Below are positions 1-7,468 of a stretch of 64,000 nt of DNA, one piece after another. A model generated the notes under the pieces. That model searched no databases, had not been told where the DNA came from, and worked only from the letters and a program-made list of their open reading frames with translations. Numbering within the stretch: the first letter of the stretch is position 1; each line of letters starts with the position of its first letter. The translations under genes and the position numbers were made by a program. The stretch is from Herbaspirillum sp. Sphag64 (lineage in GTDB: Bacteria; Pseudomonadota; Gammaproteobacteria; Burkholderiales; Burkholderiaceae_D), in assembly GCF_014192645.1 (NCBI RefSeq), contig NZ_JACHYE010000004.1, positions 62,001 through 126,000 on the forward strand, in the 5' to 3' direction.

Positions 1-1
1 T

Positions 2-529
2 GCCGCGCGCGCCGCCTCCGGCGAAATGACCATGATGACTTCCGCACCAGCCGAGGTCTACGCCAAGATCGAAGACGTCCTTGCTGGCATGGCTGGCAAG
101 GTCTATCGCCTGGGCGATCAGCATGGCATCGGCTCCAAGGTCAAGATCATCAACCAGTTGCTGGCCGGGGTGCATATTGCTGCCTCCGCAGAAGCCATGG
201 CACTGGGCTTGCGTGAAGGTGTCAATCCGGACGCGCTCTACGAAGTGATTACCAACAGTGCCGGGAACTCATGGATGTTCGAAAACCGTGTGCCACACAT
301 TCTCAAGGGCGATTACACTCCGCTGTCGGCGGTTGATATCTTCGTCAAGGATCTGGGGCTGGTACTTGATACGGCACGTCGTAGCAAATTCCCGCTGCCC
401 TTGTCGGCCGCAGCACATCAGATGTTCATGATGGCATCAACCGCAGGTCATGGTGGCGAGGATGATTCCGCCGTGATCAAAATTTTCCCTGGCATTGAGT
501 TGCCAGCGGCCAAAGCACAAAAAGCATAA
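2..529 (+). CDS. ltnD: L-threonate dehydrogenase, C-terminal part (5' end outside window)
   Basis: This is the C-terminal part of an NAD-dependent beta-hydroxyacid dehydrogenase, open from the left edge. The stretch KVKIINQLLAGVHIAASAEAMALG holds the conserved catalytic Lys and Asn of the 3-hydroxyisobutyrate dehydrogenase superfamily, and the rest is the all-helical C-terminal domain. LtnD oxidises L-threonate (or a related tetronate) at C2 to 2-oxo-tetronate. The gene lies 13 bp before otnK, the usual order for tetronate pathways. The specific substrate is inferred from context. The Rossmann NAD-binding half is outside the window. Confidence 0.85.
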   Translation, partial: AARAASGEMTMMTSAPAEVYAKIEDVLAGMAGKVYRLGDQHGIGSKVKIINQLLAGVHIAASAEAMALGLREGVNPDALYEVITNSAGNSWMFENRVPHILKGDYTPLSAVDIFVKDLGLVLDTARRSKFPLPLSAAAHQMFMMASTAGHGGEDDSAVIKIFPGIELPAAKAQKA

Positions 530-542
530 TTGGGAGGCCTGC

Positions 543-1835
543 ATGACTGAAGCTCAATCTCGTCCGCTGTTGGGTTGTATCGCGGATGACTTTACCGGTG
601 CTACCGACCTGGCCAACATGCTGGTGCGCGGCGGTATGCGCACCGTACAGACCATTGGTGTGCCACAGCAGATGCCAGACGTCGCCGCTGATGCGCTGGT
701 GATTGCGCTGAAGTCGCGCACCATTGCGGTGGCGGAAGCCATCGAACAGTCTCTGCAGGCTTTGCGCTGGCTACAGCAACAAGGCTGCCGACAATTCTTT
801 TTCAAATATTGCTCAACGTTTGATTCTACCGACGCCGGTAACATCGGCCAGGTCACGGATGCCTTGCTCAAGGAATTGGGTGCGGATTTCACGATTGCCT
901 GCCCCGCGTTTCCAGAAAATGGTCGCACCATCTATCGTGGCTATCTGTTTGTGGCCGATGCCTTGCTCAACGAGTCTGGCATGGAAAATCATCCACTGAC
1001 GCCGATGACCGATCCGAATCTGCTGCGTGTGCTGCAACGCCAGACCGCCTCGAAGGTCGGTCTGCTGCGTTACGACACGGTTGCCAAGGGCGTTGCGGCG
1101 GTTGAACAGCGTATCGGTGAGCTGCGTGCCGATGGCGTCAAAATGGCGATTGCCGACGCGGTTTCTGATCACGATCTGCATGTGTTGGGAGAAGCCTGCG
1201 CTGCGCTGAAACTGGTCACCGGTGGTTCGGGAATCGCCATCGGCTTGCCTGAGAATTTCCGTCGCGCCGGTTTGCTGACGGCCGTTGGCAAGGCAACACA
1301 ATTACCCCATGTCGCGGGTTTGTCGGTCGTGCTCGCTGGTAGCGCCTCCAAGGCAACCAATGCACAGGTCGCTGCGTGGAAGCAGTCCCGTCCTGCTTTC
1401 CGGATCGACCCGCTGGCACTGGCGCGTGGCGAAAATGTCGTGCAGCAGGCATTGGCGTTTGCTGATGGCCTGATCACCCAACAAGCGGTCTTGATCTACG
1501 CCACCGCCACACCGGATGAAGTCAAAGCGGTGCAGCAAGAACTGGGCGTCTCCCGTGCCGGTCATCTGGTCGAGCAGGCACTGGCAGAAATTGCCCAAGG
1601 CTTGCGTGCCCGAGGTGTGCGTCGCTTCGTCGTGGCCGGTGGTGAAACCTCGGGTGCGGTGGTACAGGCCCTTGACGTACGCGCCTTGCGTATTGGTCAG
1701 CAGATTGATCCGGGCGTACCCGCCACAGCGACACTCGATGCCGAACCACTGGCACTGGCGCTCAAGTCCGGCAATTTCGGGACTGTCGATTTCTTTGAAA
1801 AGGCCTTGCGCGTATTGCAGGGAGCATCGGCATGA
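543..1835 (+). CDS. otnK: 3-oxo-tetronate kinase (DUF1537 family)
   Basis: This 430-residue four-carbon acid sugar kinase phosphorylates 3-oxo-tetronate to its 4-phosphate, feeding OtnC. The N-terminal DUF1537 half starts with GCIADDFTGATDLANML. The C-terminal nucleotide-binding half carries VVAGGETSGAVVQAL and ends with LKSGNFGTVDFF, both signatures of the family. The start was chosen at the ATG preceded by GGGAGG; an in-frame codon 48 bp upstream lies inside ltnD and has no such site. The stop overlaps the otnC start by 4 bp, so translation is probably coupled. Confidence 0.93.
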   Translation: MTEAQSRPLLGCIADDFTGATDLANMLVRGGMRTVQTIGVPQQMPDVAADALVIALKSRTIAVAEAIEQSLQALRWLQQQGCRQFFFKYCSTFDSTDAGNIGQVTDALLKELGADFTIACPAFPENGRTIYRGYLFVADALLNESGMENHPLTPMTDPNLLRVLQRQTASKVGLLRYDTVAKGVAAVEQRIGELRADGVKMAIADAVSDHDLHVLGEACAALKLVTGGSGIAIGLPENFRRAGLLTAVGKATQLPHVAGLSVVLAGSASKATNAQVAAWKQSRPAFRIDPLALARGENVVQQALAFADGLITQQAVLIYATATPDEVKAVQQELGVSRAGHLVEQALAEIAQGLRARGVRRFVVAGGETSGAVVQALDVRALRIGQQIDPGVPATATLDAEPLALALKSGNFGTVDFFEKALRVLQGASA

Positions 1836-2470
1836 GTACCGAAAGTCAGCTGCGCGAAGAAATTTGCCGCACCGGTCGTAGCCTTTACCAACGCGGCTAT
1901 ACCGTTGGCAGCGCAGGTAATATCAGCGCCCGGCTGGCCGATGGTTGGCTGATTACACCGACCGATGCCTGTCTCGGTGAGCTCGATCCGGCGCGTATTG
2001 CCAAGGTGGATCTGGGCGGTAACTGGGTCGCTGGCGACAAACCGTCGAAGACACTGGCATTGCATCGCATGGTCTACGACAACAATCCCGAGGCACAGGG
2101 TGTGGTGCATACGCACTCGACCTATCTGGTCAATCTGAGCATTCGTGGCGTCTGGTCGCAAGACGATGTATTGCCGCCGATCACGCCCTATTACGTGATG
2201 AAGGTCGGCCATATTCCCCTGATTTCCTATCGTCGTCCCGGCGCCCCTGAAGTAGCAGCGCAGGTCAGCAAGCTGGCCAACAGGGTTCGTGGAGTGCTGC
2301 TTGAACGTCTGGGACCGGTGGTCTGGGAAAGCTCGGTATCGAAGGCGGCGTACGCCCTCGAAGAGCTGGAAGAAACGGCCAAGCTCTGGCATCTCGCCGG
2401 TGGTAATGTGACGCCCCTTGACGATACTGCCTTGCAGGAATTGCGTGAGGTTTTCAACGCACGCTGGTGA
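1832..2470 (+). CDS. otnC: 3-oxo-tetronate 4-phosphate decarboxylase (class II aldolase fold)
   Basis: This 212-residue member of the class II aldolase/adducin family is predicted to decarboxylate 3-oxo-tetronate 4-phosphate to dihydroxyacetone phosphate. Visible hallmarks are GSAGNISARL near residue 30 (phosphate binding), VHTHSTYL near residue 93 (zinc-ligand His pair) and a third His-containing segment, MKVGHIPLISY. It overlaps the end of otnK by 4 bp. Relatives include fuculose-phosphate aldolases, but the partnership with otnK and otnI supports the decarboxylase role. Confidence 0.9.
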   Translation: MSTESQLREEICRTGRSLYQRGYTVGSAGNISARLADGWLITPTDACLGELDPARIAKVDLGGNWVAGDKPSKTLALHRMVYDNNPEAQGVVHTHSTYLVNLSIRGVWSQDDVLPPITPYYVMKVGHIPLISYRRPGAPEVAAQVSKLANRVRGVLLERLGPVVWESSVSKAAYALEELEETAKLWHLAGGNVTPLDDTALQELREVFNARW

Positions 2471-2641
2471 GGGTTCGATGTCGTTGGCAAGGGTATACAA
2501 CAACAATTTCCGCCCTTGCTTTTTTACTGTCTTGTCACGCTGCCTATGCAGCAGCACGCCTGCGTGCTCGACATGACTATCAGCGGTCGCCGGAGTCGTC
2601 CGGCAGCCGATCCAATATAAGCAATGAGGAGATAATCAAGT

Positions 2642-3955
2642 ATGAGTGTATCAATCCCTGTCAGTGCGCAACCTCGCGCCAGTGAGCAAGAACAGACCCG
2701 TGTCTACGCCAAGGTGTTCTGGCGCATCATGCCGTTTCTGATGCTGTGTTACGTGATTGCCTACCTGGATCGCGTTAATGTCGGTTTCGCCAAGCTACAG
2801 ATGTCGGTCGATCTTGGTTTTAGCGAAACGGTGTTCGGACTCGGTGCCGGTGTGTTTTTCATTGGCTACTTCCTGTTCGAAGTGCCAAGCAATATTCTGA
2901 TGCACAAGGTCGGTGCGCGGATCTGGATCGCCCGCATCATGATTACCTGGGGCGTGCTGTCGGCGGCCTTCATGTTTGTCTCAACGCCCACCCAGTTCTA
3001 TGTGTTGCGTTTCCTGCTGGGCCTGGCGGAGGCTGGTTTCTATCCAGGCATCATCCTGTATCTGACCTACTGGTATCCATCGCACCGTCGCGCCAAGGTG
3101 ATTGCCGTGTTCATGTCTGGCATTCCGGTTGCGGGCATTCTCGGTAATCCACTGTCTGGCTGGATCATGGATGCATTCCATGGCAGCAGTGGTATGCAGG
3201 GCTGGCAATGGATGTTTGTCATTGAAGCGGTGCCGGCGGTGTTGATCGGTCTGGCAACGCTGCTCTATCTGGACAATGGTATTGCCAAGGCCAAATGGCT
3301 TAGCGATGACGAGAAGGCATTGCTGCAATCGGAAATCGATCTCGATCAAAAGGGCAAGGAAAGTGTGCGCTCCTTTGCCGATATCGTGTTCGACAAACGT
3401 GTCTGGCTGATGTGCCTGATCTATTTCTGCTTCGTCATGGGCCAATATGGTCTGACATTATGGATGCCGACGCTGGTCAAGGCGACCGGTGTGACCGGCA
3501 ACCTGCATATCGGTTTGCTCAGTGCCATTCCTTTCGGTTGCGCAATCATCGCCATGAACCTGATCGGACGCAGCGCGGATGCGCGTCGCGAACGTCGTTG
3601 GCATCTGATTGTGCCTGCCATGATGGGGGCGGTCGGCTTTGTGGGCGCAGCGGTATTCGCCGACAATACGGCGATCTCGATTGCGTCTCTGTCGCTGGCT
3701 GCTGCCGGTGTACTGACCTGCGCACCCTTGTTCTGGTCACTGCCAACGGCGTTTCTATCTGGCGCCGCCGCTGCGGTCGGGATTGCGGCGATCAACTCGG
3801 TGGGTAACCTGGCCGGATTCGTCAGTCCTTATCTGATTGGCTACCTCAAGGATCTGACCCACAGTGGCGCTACCGGTATGTACATGCTGGCGCTGATGCT
3901 GGTCGTTGGTTCAATTGCGGTATTGGTGACTTCGCCCAAGCTGGTCAACAAGTAA
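2642..3955 (+). CDS. MFS transporter, anion:cation symporter type (probable tetronate uptake)
   Basis: This 437-residue major facilitator has about twelve hydrophobic segments. The N-terminal signature is that of the ACS (tartrate/glucarate/phthalate permease) family: YLDRVNVGFAKLQM, then FFIGYFLFEVPSN, then an Arg-rich loop after the fourth to fifth segments (YPSHRRAKVIA). AGGAG lies at a good distance before the ATG. It sits between otnC and otnI, so a sugar-acid substrate such as threonate or erythronate is likely; this is inference. The 171 bp gap before it contains no gene but could hold a secondary promoter. Confidence 0.88.
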   Translation: MSVSIPVSAQPRASEQEQTRVYAKVFWRIMPFLMLCYVIAYLDRVNVGFAKLQMSVDLGFSETVFGLGAGVFFIGYFLFEVPSNILMHKVGARIWIARIMITWGVLSAAFMFVSTPTQFYVLRFLLGLAEAGFYPGIILYLTYWYPSHRRAKVIAVFMSGIPVAGILGNPLSGWIMDAFHGSSGMQGWQWMFVIEAVPAVLIGLATLLYLDNGIAKAKWLSDDEKALLQSEIDLDQKGKESVRSFADIVFDKRVWLMCLIYFCFVMGQYGLTLWMPTLVKATGVTGNLHIGLLSAIPFGCAIIAMNLIGRSADARRERRWHLIVPAMMGAVGFVGAAVFADNTAISIASLSLAAAGVLTCAPLFWSLPTAFLSGAAAAVGIAAINSVGNLAGFVSPYLIGYLKDLTHSGATGMYMLALMLVVGSIAVLVTSPKLVNK

Positions 3956-3998
3956 AGAGTAACTAGGCCGATATTATCAACGTTCCCAGGAGATCACG

Positions 3999-4805
3999 AT
4001 GCTGCGTTTTGCCGCAAATCTGAGCATGATGTACAACGAGCATGCCTTTCTCGACCGCTTTGCAGCCGCTGCCAAGGATGGCTTTGCGGGTGTCGAATAT
4101 TTGTTCCCGTATGACTTTGAGGCCACTGAAATTCGTGCGCGTCTGGATGCGCATGGCTTGACGCAGGCGCTGTTCAATGCGCCTCCGGGTGACTGGGCCG
4201 CAGGTGAACGCGGGATTGCCTCGTTGCCAGACCGGCAGGATGACTTCAAGCGCAGCATCGAGCAGGCACTGCACTACACCAGTGTGATCGGCAACAAGAC
4301 CTTGCATGTCATGGCTGGTTTGATTCGGCCTGATCAGGATCGCGCCCGTCATCGTGCCGTGTATCTGGATAATCTGTCGTATGCCGCACATCATGCCGAC
4401 GCAGCCGGGGTGACCGTGGTGATCGAGCCGATCAACACGCGCAATATTCCTGGCTTTTTTCTGAATCGCCAGGATGAAGCGCAGGCAATCTGTGCCGAAA
4501 TCGGTGCCGAGAATCTGAAGGTGCAGTTTGACTGTTATCACTGCCAGATCGTCGAAGGCGACGTGGCAGTCAAGCTCAAGCGTGACATGGCTGGTGTCGG
4601 CCACATCCAGATCGCCGGTGTGCCGGAACGTAACGAGCCGGATATCGGTGAGTTGAATTATCCCTACCTGCTCAAACTGATCGACAGCCTTGGCTATCAG
4701 GGCTGGATCGGTTGCGAGTATGTGCCAGCAGCGGCAACGTCGGCTGGTTTGGGCTGGTTACGTGCATTGGCGGCACAAGGTTTGACGACGCTGACACCGC
4801 GCTAA
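3999..4805 (+). CDS. otnI: 2-oxo-tetronate isomerase (hydroxypyruvate isomerase-like)
   Basis: This 268-residue TIM-barrel sugar isomerase of the Hyi/OtnI family interconverts 2-oxo- and 3-oxo-tetronate, linking LtnD to OtnK. Family landmarks are [14 protein letters not shown] near residue 26, [14 protein letters not shown] near 145 (metal-binding Glu), [14 protein letters not shown] near 173 (Asp/His ligands), [14 protein letters not shown] near 204 and IGCEYVP near 237 (Glu ligand). AGGAG precedes the ATG. It is the last gene of the operon. Hydroxypyruvate isomerase activity cannot be excluded from sequence, but the neighbours favour OtnI. Confidence 0.9.
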   Translation: MLRFAANLSMMYNEHAFLDRFAAAAKDGFAGVEYLFPYDFEATEIRARLDAHGLTQALFNAPPGDWAAGERGIASLPDRQDDFKRSIEQALHYTSVIGNKTLHVMAGLIRPDQDRARHRAVYLDNLSYAAHHADAAGVTVVIEPINTRNIPGFFLNRQDEAQAICAEIGAENLKVQFDCYHCQIVEGDVAVKLKRDMAGVGHIQIAGVPERNEPDIGELNYPYLLKLIDSLGYQGWIGCEYVPAAATSAGLGWLRALAAQGLTTLTPR

Positions 4806-4949
4806 GAACGTGTTTATGATCTTACTGCGCGGCCCTGATTGTCCGCCAACCAGTGCTCAACATCCTCATGTACTTGAGTACACTCCGGTGTTTCCGCGCT
4901 GTTTGACGGCCACTGAGAGCCGCTCGCTACAGATCGTAAACACATTCTA
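4803..4949. repeat. Inverted-repeat-bounded intergenic element (about 145 bp)
   Basis: The segment opens with GAACGTGTTTATGATC (4806-4821) and closes with GATCGTAAACACATTC (4933-4948). These are reverse complements of each other with two mismatches, and the match extends slightly outward with more mismatches. The left arm begins at the otnI stop codon. No credible gene lies inside. It looks like a MITE-like or other dispersed palindromic-ended element, but copy number cannot be judged from one window. Confidence 0.5.
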
Positions 4950-4973
4950 AGATTGATTGGCGTTTTTGCTGAC

Positions 4974-5005
4974 GGCATCCACCCCAAGGTGGGTGCCGTT
5001 TTTTT
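4974..5005 (+). terminator. Rho-independent terminator of the tetronate operon
   Basis: A perfect 10-bp stem (GGCATCCACC / GGTGGGTGCC) with a CCAA loop is followed by seven T after one G. It lies downstream of otnI and faces the convergent EAL-HDOD gene. Confidence 0.9.
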
Positions 5006-5041
5006 ATCTGCTTCAACGACATGGCGCAGACTGATGCTTGC

Positions 5042-6328
5042 CTAGCGACGGGATTTGGTCGCAATGTGTTCAGAAATTGATTCGCCCCAAGAGAAGGCCT
5101 GTTGTTGCAGACTAAAAAAGTCGAGCGTGGACAACTCAAATTTATCCAGTAATTGATCAATTTTTTCAGTGTCAAACAACTGCGGTGCATCGTATAACGC
5201 CACCAATTCCAATAGCTCGCCATAGTCACCCGAGTGCGAGAGCATGGCATCGCATACTTCGTCGGTTTCGCCAATCTGAGCCAGAACTTTGGCGATGTCG
5301 AGCTGGAGCAGGGCATCCGCAAATGACATCACGCCAATCGTGAATGCCACGTGCGGCTTGATCTGGAAATGACTCGGAGCGCTTTCTGCCAGCAACTCAC
5401 ACATCTTTCCGCGGGTTGCTGCGAGCGTCAATAAAGGGCTGGGTTCATCTGGTTTGGCATACATGACCATCTGTAAAAAGCGCTTCAATATGCGATGGCC
5501 AAGTACCAGCAAAAGATGGTCGAGTGAATCGATTTTTCGGGTCAGGCCATGCAGCGGCGAATTCAACAGGTGCAGCAGCATTTTTTTGAGCAAGGGATCT
5601 TGATCGATGTTCTGGACAATGTCGAAATTGTTTTCGCCGTTCAGAATCATCGTCAAAAGATAGATTGAGCGCAACGTCAGCTGGCTTGGCCGCTGGACGG
5701 CATTCTTGTCGGGGCGAGTGAAAAAGAAGCCCTGGAACAAATCGAAGTAGTGCTTTTTGCAGATGTTGAACTTGTCGTGTGTATCGACGCCATTGGCCAG
5801 CAGGAGCTTATGTTTTGATTTGAAATATTTACCCAGTGCTGCAATGTTGTCTTCTGCCATGTCAGTGACATTGATCTTGATCACTTTGGCAAATGGCATG
5901 AGTTTGTCGATACGCGGCGAAAGCTCGGTGACATCGGCGATGGCAAACTGATAACCGGCGGTGGTAAAGGTTGCGATTCGGTTGAGGAGTTCATCAGTGA
6001 GCTCGATCGAGCCCGGAATCTCCATGACCAGACGCTGTCTGGACAGCGTAAAGATTGTATTGCCCATCAGCACTTCGGGGTTGACGCTCATGAAAGCCTG
6101 AGAAGACCGGATGATGCGCCGTGTACCGACCTCGTCGGCATCGTCGACGGTGGTGGCGGTCAGGCTCAACGCATCGCCGGCGTAGCTTTCGCTGTCATGG
6201 GTATAAAACAACAACGCATAGGCGATCAGTTCTTCCTTGCGGTTCAGAATGGGCTGGCGGGAGAGGTAAAACTCCTCAATCTCGAGCTCTTCCTCTCCAG
6301 TTTCCACGTTTTCTACGGCCGAACCCAT
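5042..6328 (-). CDS. EAL-HDOD (YuxH-type) signalling protein with degenerate EAL domain
   Basis: This protein of about 428 residues combines an N-terminal EAL-like barrel and a C-terminal HDOD domain, the YuxH/CdgJ architecture. The EAL half starts FYLSRQPILNRKEELIAYALL. The catalytic Glu-Ala-Leu is replaced by YALL and the downstream ExLxR, NE and DDxG-type metal sites are not recognisable, so phosphodiesterase activity is unlikely and c-di-GMP binding or protein interaction more plausible. The HDOD half begins around residue 205. Such proteins act in motility and biofilm control. Three in-frame ATGs (6358, 6337, 6328) compete; 6328 has AGGG about nine bases upstream and was chosen. Confidence 0.85.
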   Translation of the reverse strand: MGSAVENVETGEEELEIEEFYLSRQPILNRKEELIAYALLFYTHDSESYAGDALSLTATTVDDADEVGTRRIIRSSQAFMSVNPEVLMGNTIFTLSRQRLVMEIPGSIELTDELLNRIATFTTAGYQFAIADVTELSPRIDKLMPFAKVIKINVTDMAEDNIAALGKYFKSKHKLLLANGVDTHDKFNICKKHYFDLFQGFFFTRPDKNAVQRPSQLTLRSIYLLTMILNGENNFDIVQNIDQDPLLKKMLLHLLNSPLHGLTRKIDSLDHLLLVLGHRILKRFLQMVMYAKPDEPSPLLTLAATRGKMCELLAESAPSHFQIKPHVAFTIGVMSFADALLQLDIAKVLAQIGETDEVCDAMLSHSGDYGELLELVALYDAPQLFDTEKIDQLLDKFELSTLDFFSLQQQAFSWGESISEHIATKSRR

Positions 6329-6607
6329 ATTAGTCATCCCTAAAATACACGCGCCCATGCGTCGCGCCAGTGGCTACATGGAATTGAAATTGTTCCATCG
6401 ATGATACTGTCGGAAGCCTCTTAAGGCTGAGTCGCCAAGCCAAGAGACGGCAGCATTATTCCACATCGGTGCGACTGGCATGTGAAATGACAAATATTCG
6501 CTGCGCGCTAAAACCTACTCTGGTTATTTCGGGCGCTGGTGCAGCAGGTACATCACTAGCGCAATGTTGATGGCAACCAGATCGGTACCGATGGCTATCT
6601 GGACAAG

Positions 6608-6645
6608 GCATTGCGATCACTCAGGGATTGCAGTGATCGCAATGC
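6608..6645 (-). other. Perfect 14-bp stem-loop spanning the DUF6671 stop codon
   Basis: GCATTGCGATCACT (6608-6621) and AGTGATCGCAATGC (6632-6645) are exact reverse complements around a 10-base loop. The stop codon of the DUF6671 gene lies at the loop edge. There is no T-tract on either side, so it is not a classical terminator; it could stabilise the 3' end of the dab-operon mRNA or be a protein-binding site. Confidence 0.6.
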
Positions 6646-7466
6646 CTGGGGTCGGCCTCCTTAATATCACTGCGCCAGATCGTTTCGTCATGCCCGCATC
6701 GATTGCAATGCCATTGTTCGCCACGTGCCAGCGACGTTGGCCGGTGACAACTTCCACAAGGCAAACCGGTGATCGCCTTGACCGGACCATAACCCGGTGT
6801 CGCACACTGTGGGCAGTAGGAGCTCAAACGCTTGCCAAGATCAATGGTCGCCAGTCGGATGTTTTCCATCCGGGTCGGATTGGCATGGGCGCGCAGGTCG
6901 GATTCGATAAACACCTGACCCGATGCAGATTGCGCCAACGTTAATGCAAACTGCTGCTGCAAAGACTCCCAGTCAGCGATACCTTTGCACACGCGCGGAT
7001 CATCCGCATGATCAGGGCGCAACATCATCTGGTGCTCGGGGAATCCTGCCAGACTGGCAACGGTGGCGGCAGCTTCCCAGTTGTTCACCAACTTGTCTGC
7101 ACTGCGCGCCTGACCTTGTGCGATACCGACAATTTCCAGATCATGGCGACTGTCGATCAACACGACCATCTCGATATTCCAGAGGAACATGCCAGTGAAC
7201 GGATCCGGCCCGAAGCTGCCCTCGCTGGCCAGCCCCAGCGGCAGTCCTGACAAGCGCATGCCGATTTGTGCCTTGCGTCGTGCCGCTTCCAGCTGGGAGC
7301 CAGGTCGGGCGATATCGCGTGAGAAGCTGCCGAGCTGGTCGGTGTCGTAACCGCTGACGTGTTCAATCCGGCAGTGCAAGAGCGGCTCCAGCACCGGTGC
7401 AATGACACGTTCCTTGCCATGTTGCGTCAGTAGCGCAATGTGTTCGTTGTCGAAAGAAACAGCCAT
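6621..7466 (-). CDS. DUF6671 family zinc-ribbon protein, linked to dabAB
   Basis: This 281-residue protein lies three bases after the dabA stop. The N-terminal domain (about residues 1-205) starts SFDNEHIALLTQHGKERVIAPVL. The C-terminal zinc-ribbon part has four Cys pairs: CPQC, CGSC, CNRC and CDHC, the last pair almost at the C-terminus. Family assignment to DUF6671 is by recognition of the overall pattern; no biochemical function is known to me. Its position as the last gene of a dabB-dabA operon suggests a role tied to inorganic-carbon uptake or its zinc supply, which is inference. The start at 7466 was preferred over one 69 bp upstream because that would overlap dabA. Confidence 0.75.
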   Translation of the reverse strand: MAVSFDNEHIALLTQHGKERVIAPVLEPLLHCRIEHVSGYDTDQLGSFSRDIARPGSQLEAARRKAQIGMRLSGLPLGLASEGSFGPDPFTGMFLWNIEMVVLIDSRHDLEIVGIAQGQARSADKLVNNWEAAATVASLAGFPEHQMMLRPDHADDPRVCKGIADWESLQQQFALTLAQSASGQVFIESDLRAHANPTRMENIRLATIDLGKRLSSYCPQCATPGYGPVKAITGLPCGSCHRPTSLARGEQWHCNRCGHDETIWRSDIKEADPRHCDHCNP

Positions 7467-7468
7467 GC

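Noticed and set aside
1697-2557. Long minus-strand frame opposite otnC
   Set aside because: It lies fully over otnK/otnC, has no recognisable motif or ribosome binding site, and is explained by the codon bias of the real genes.
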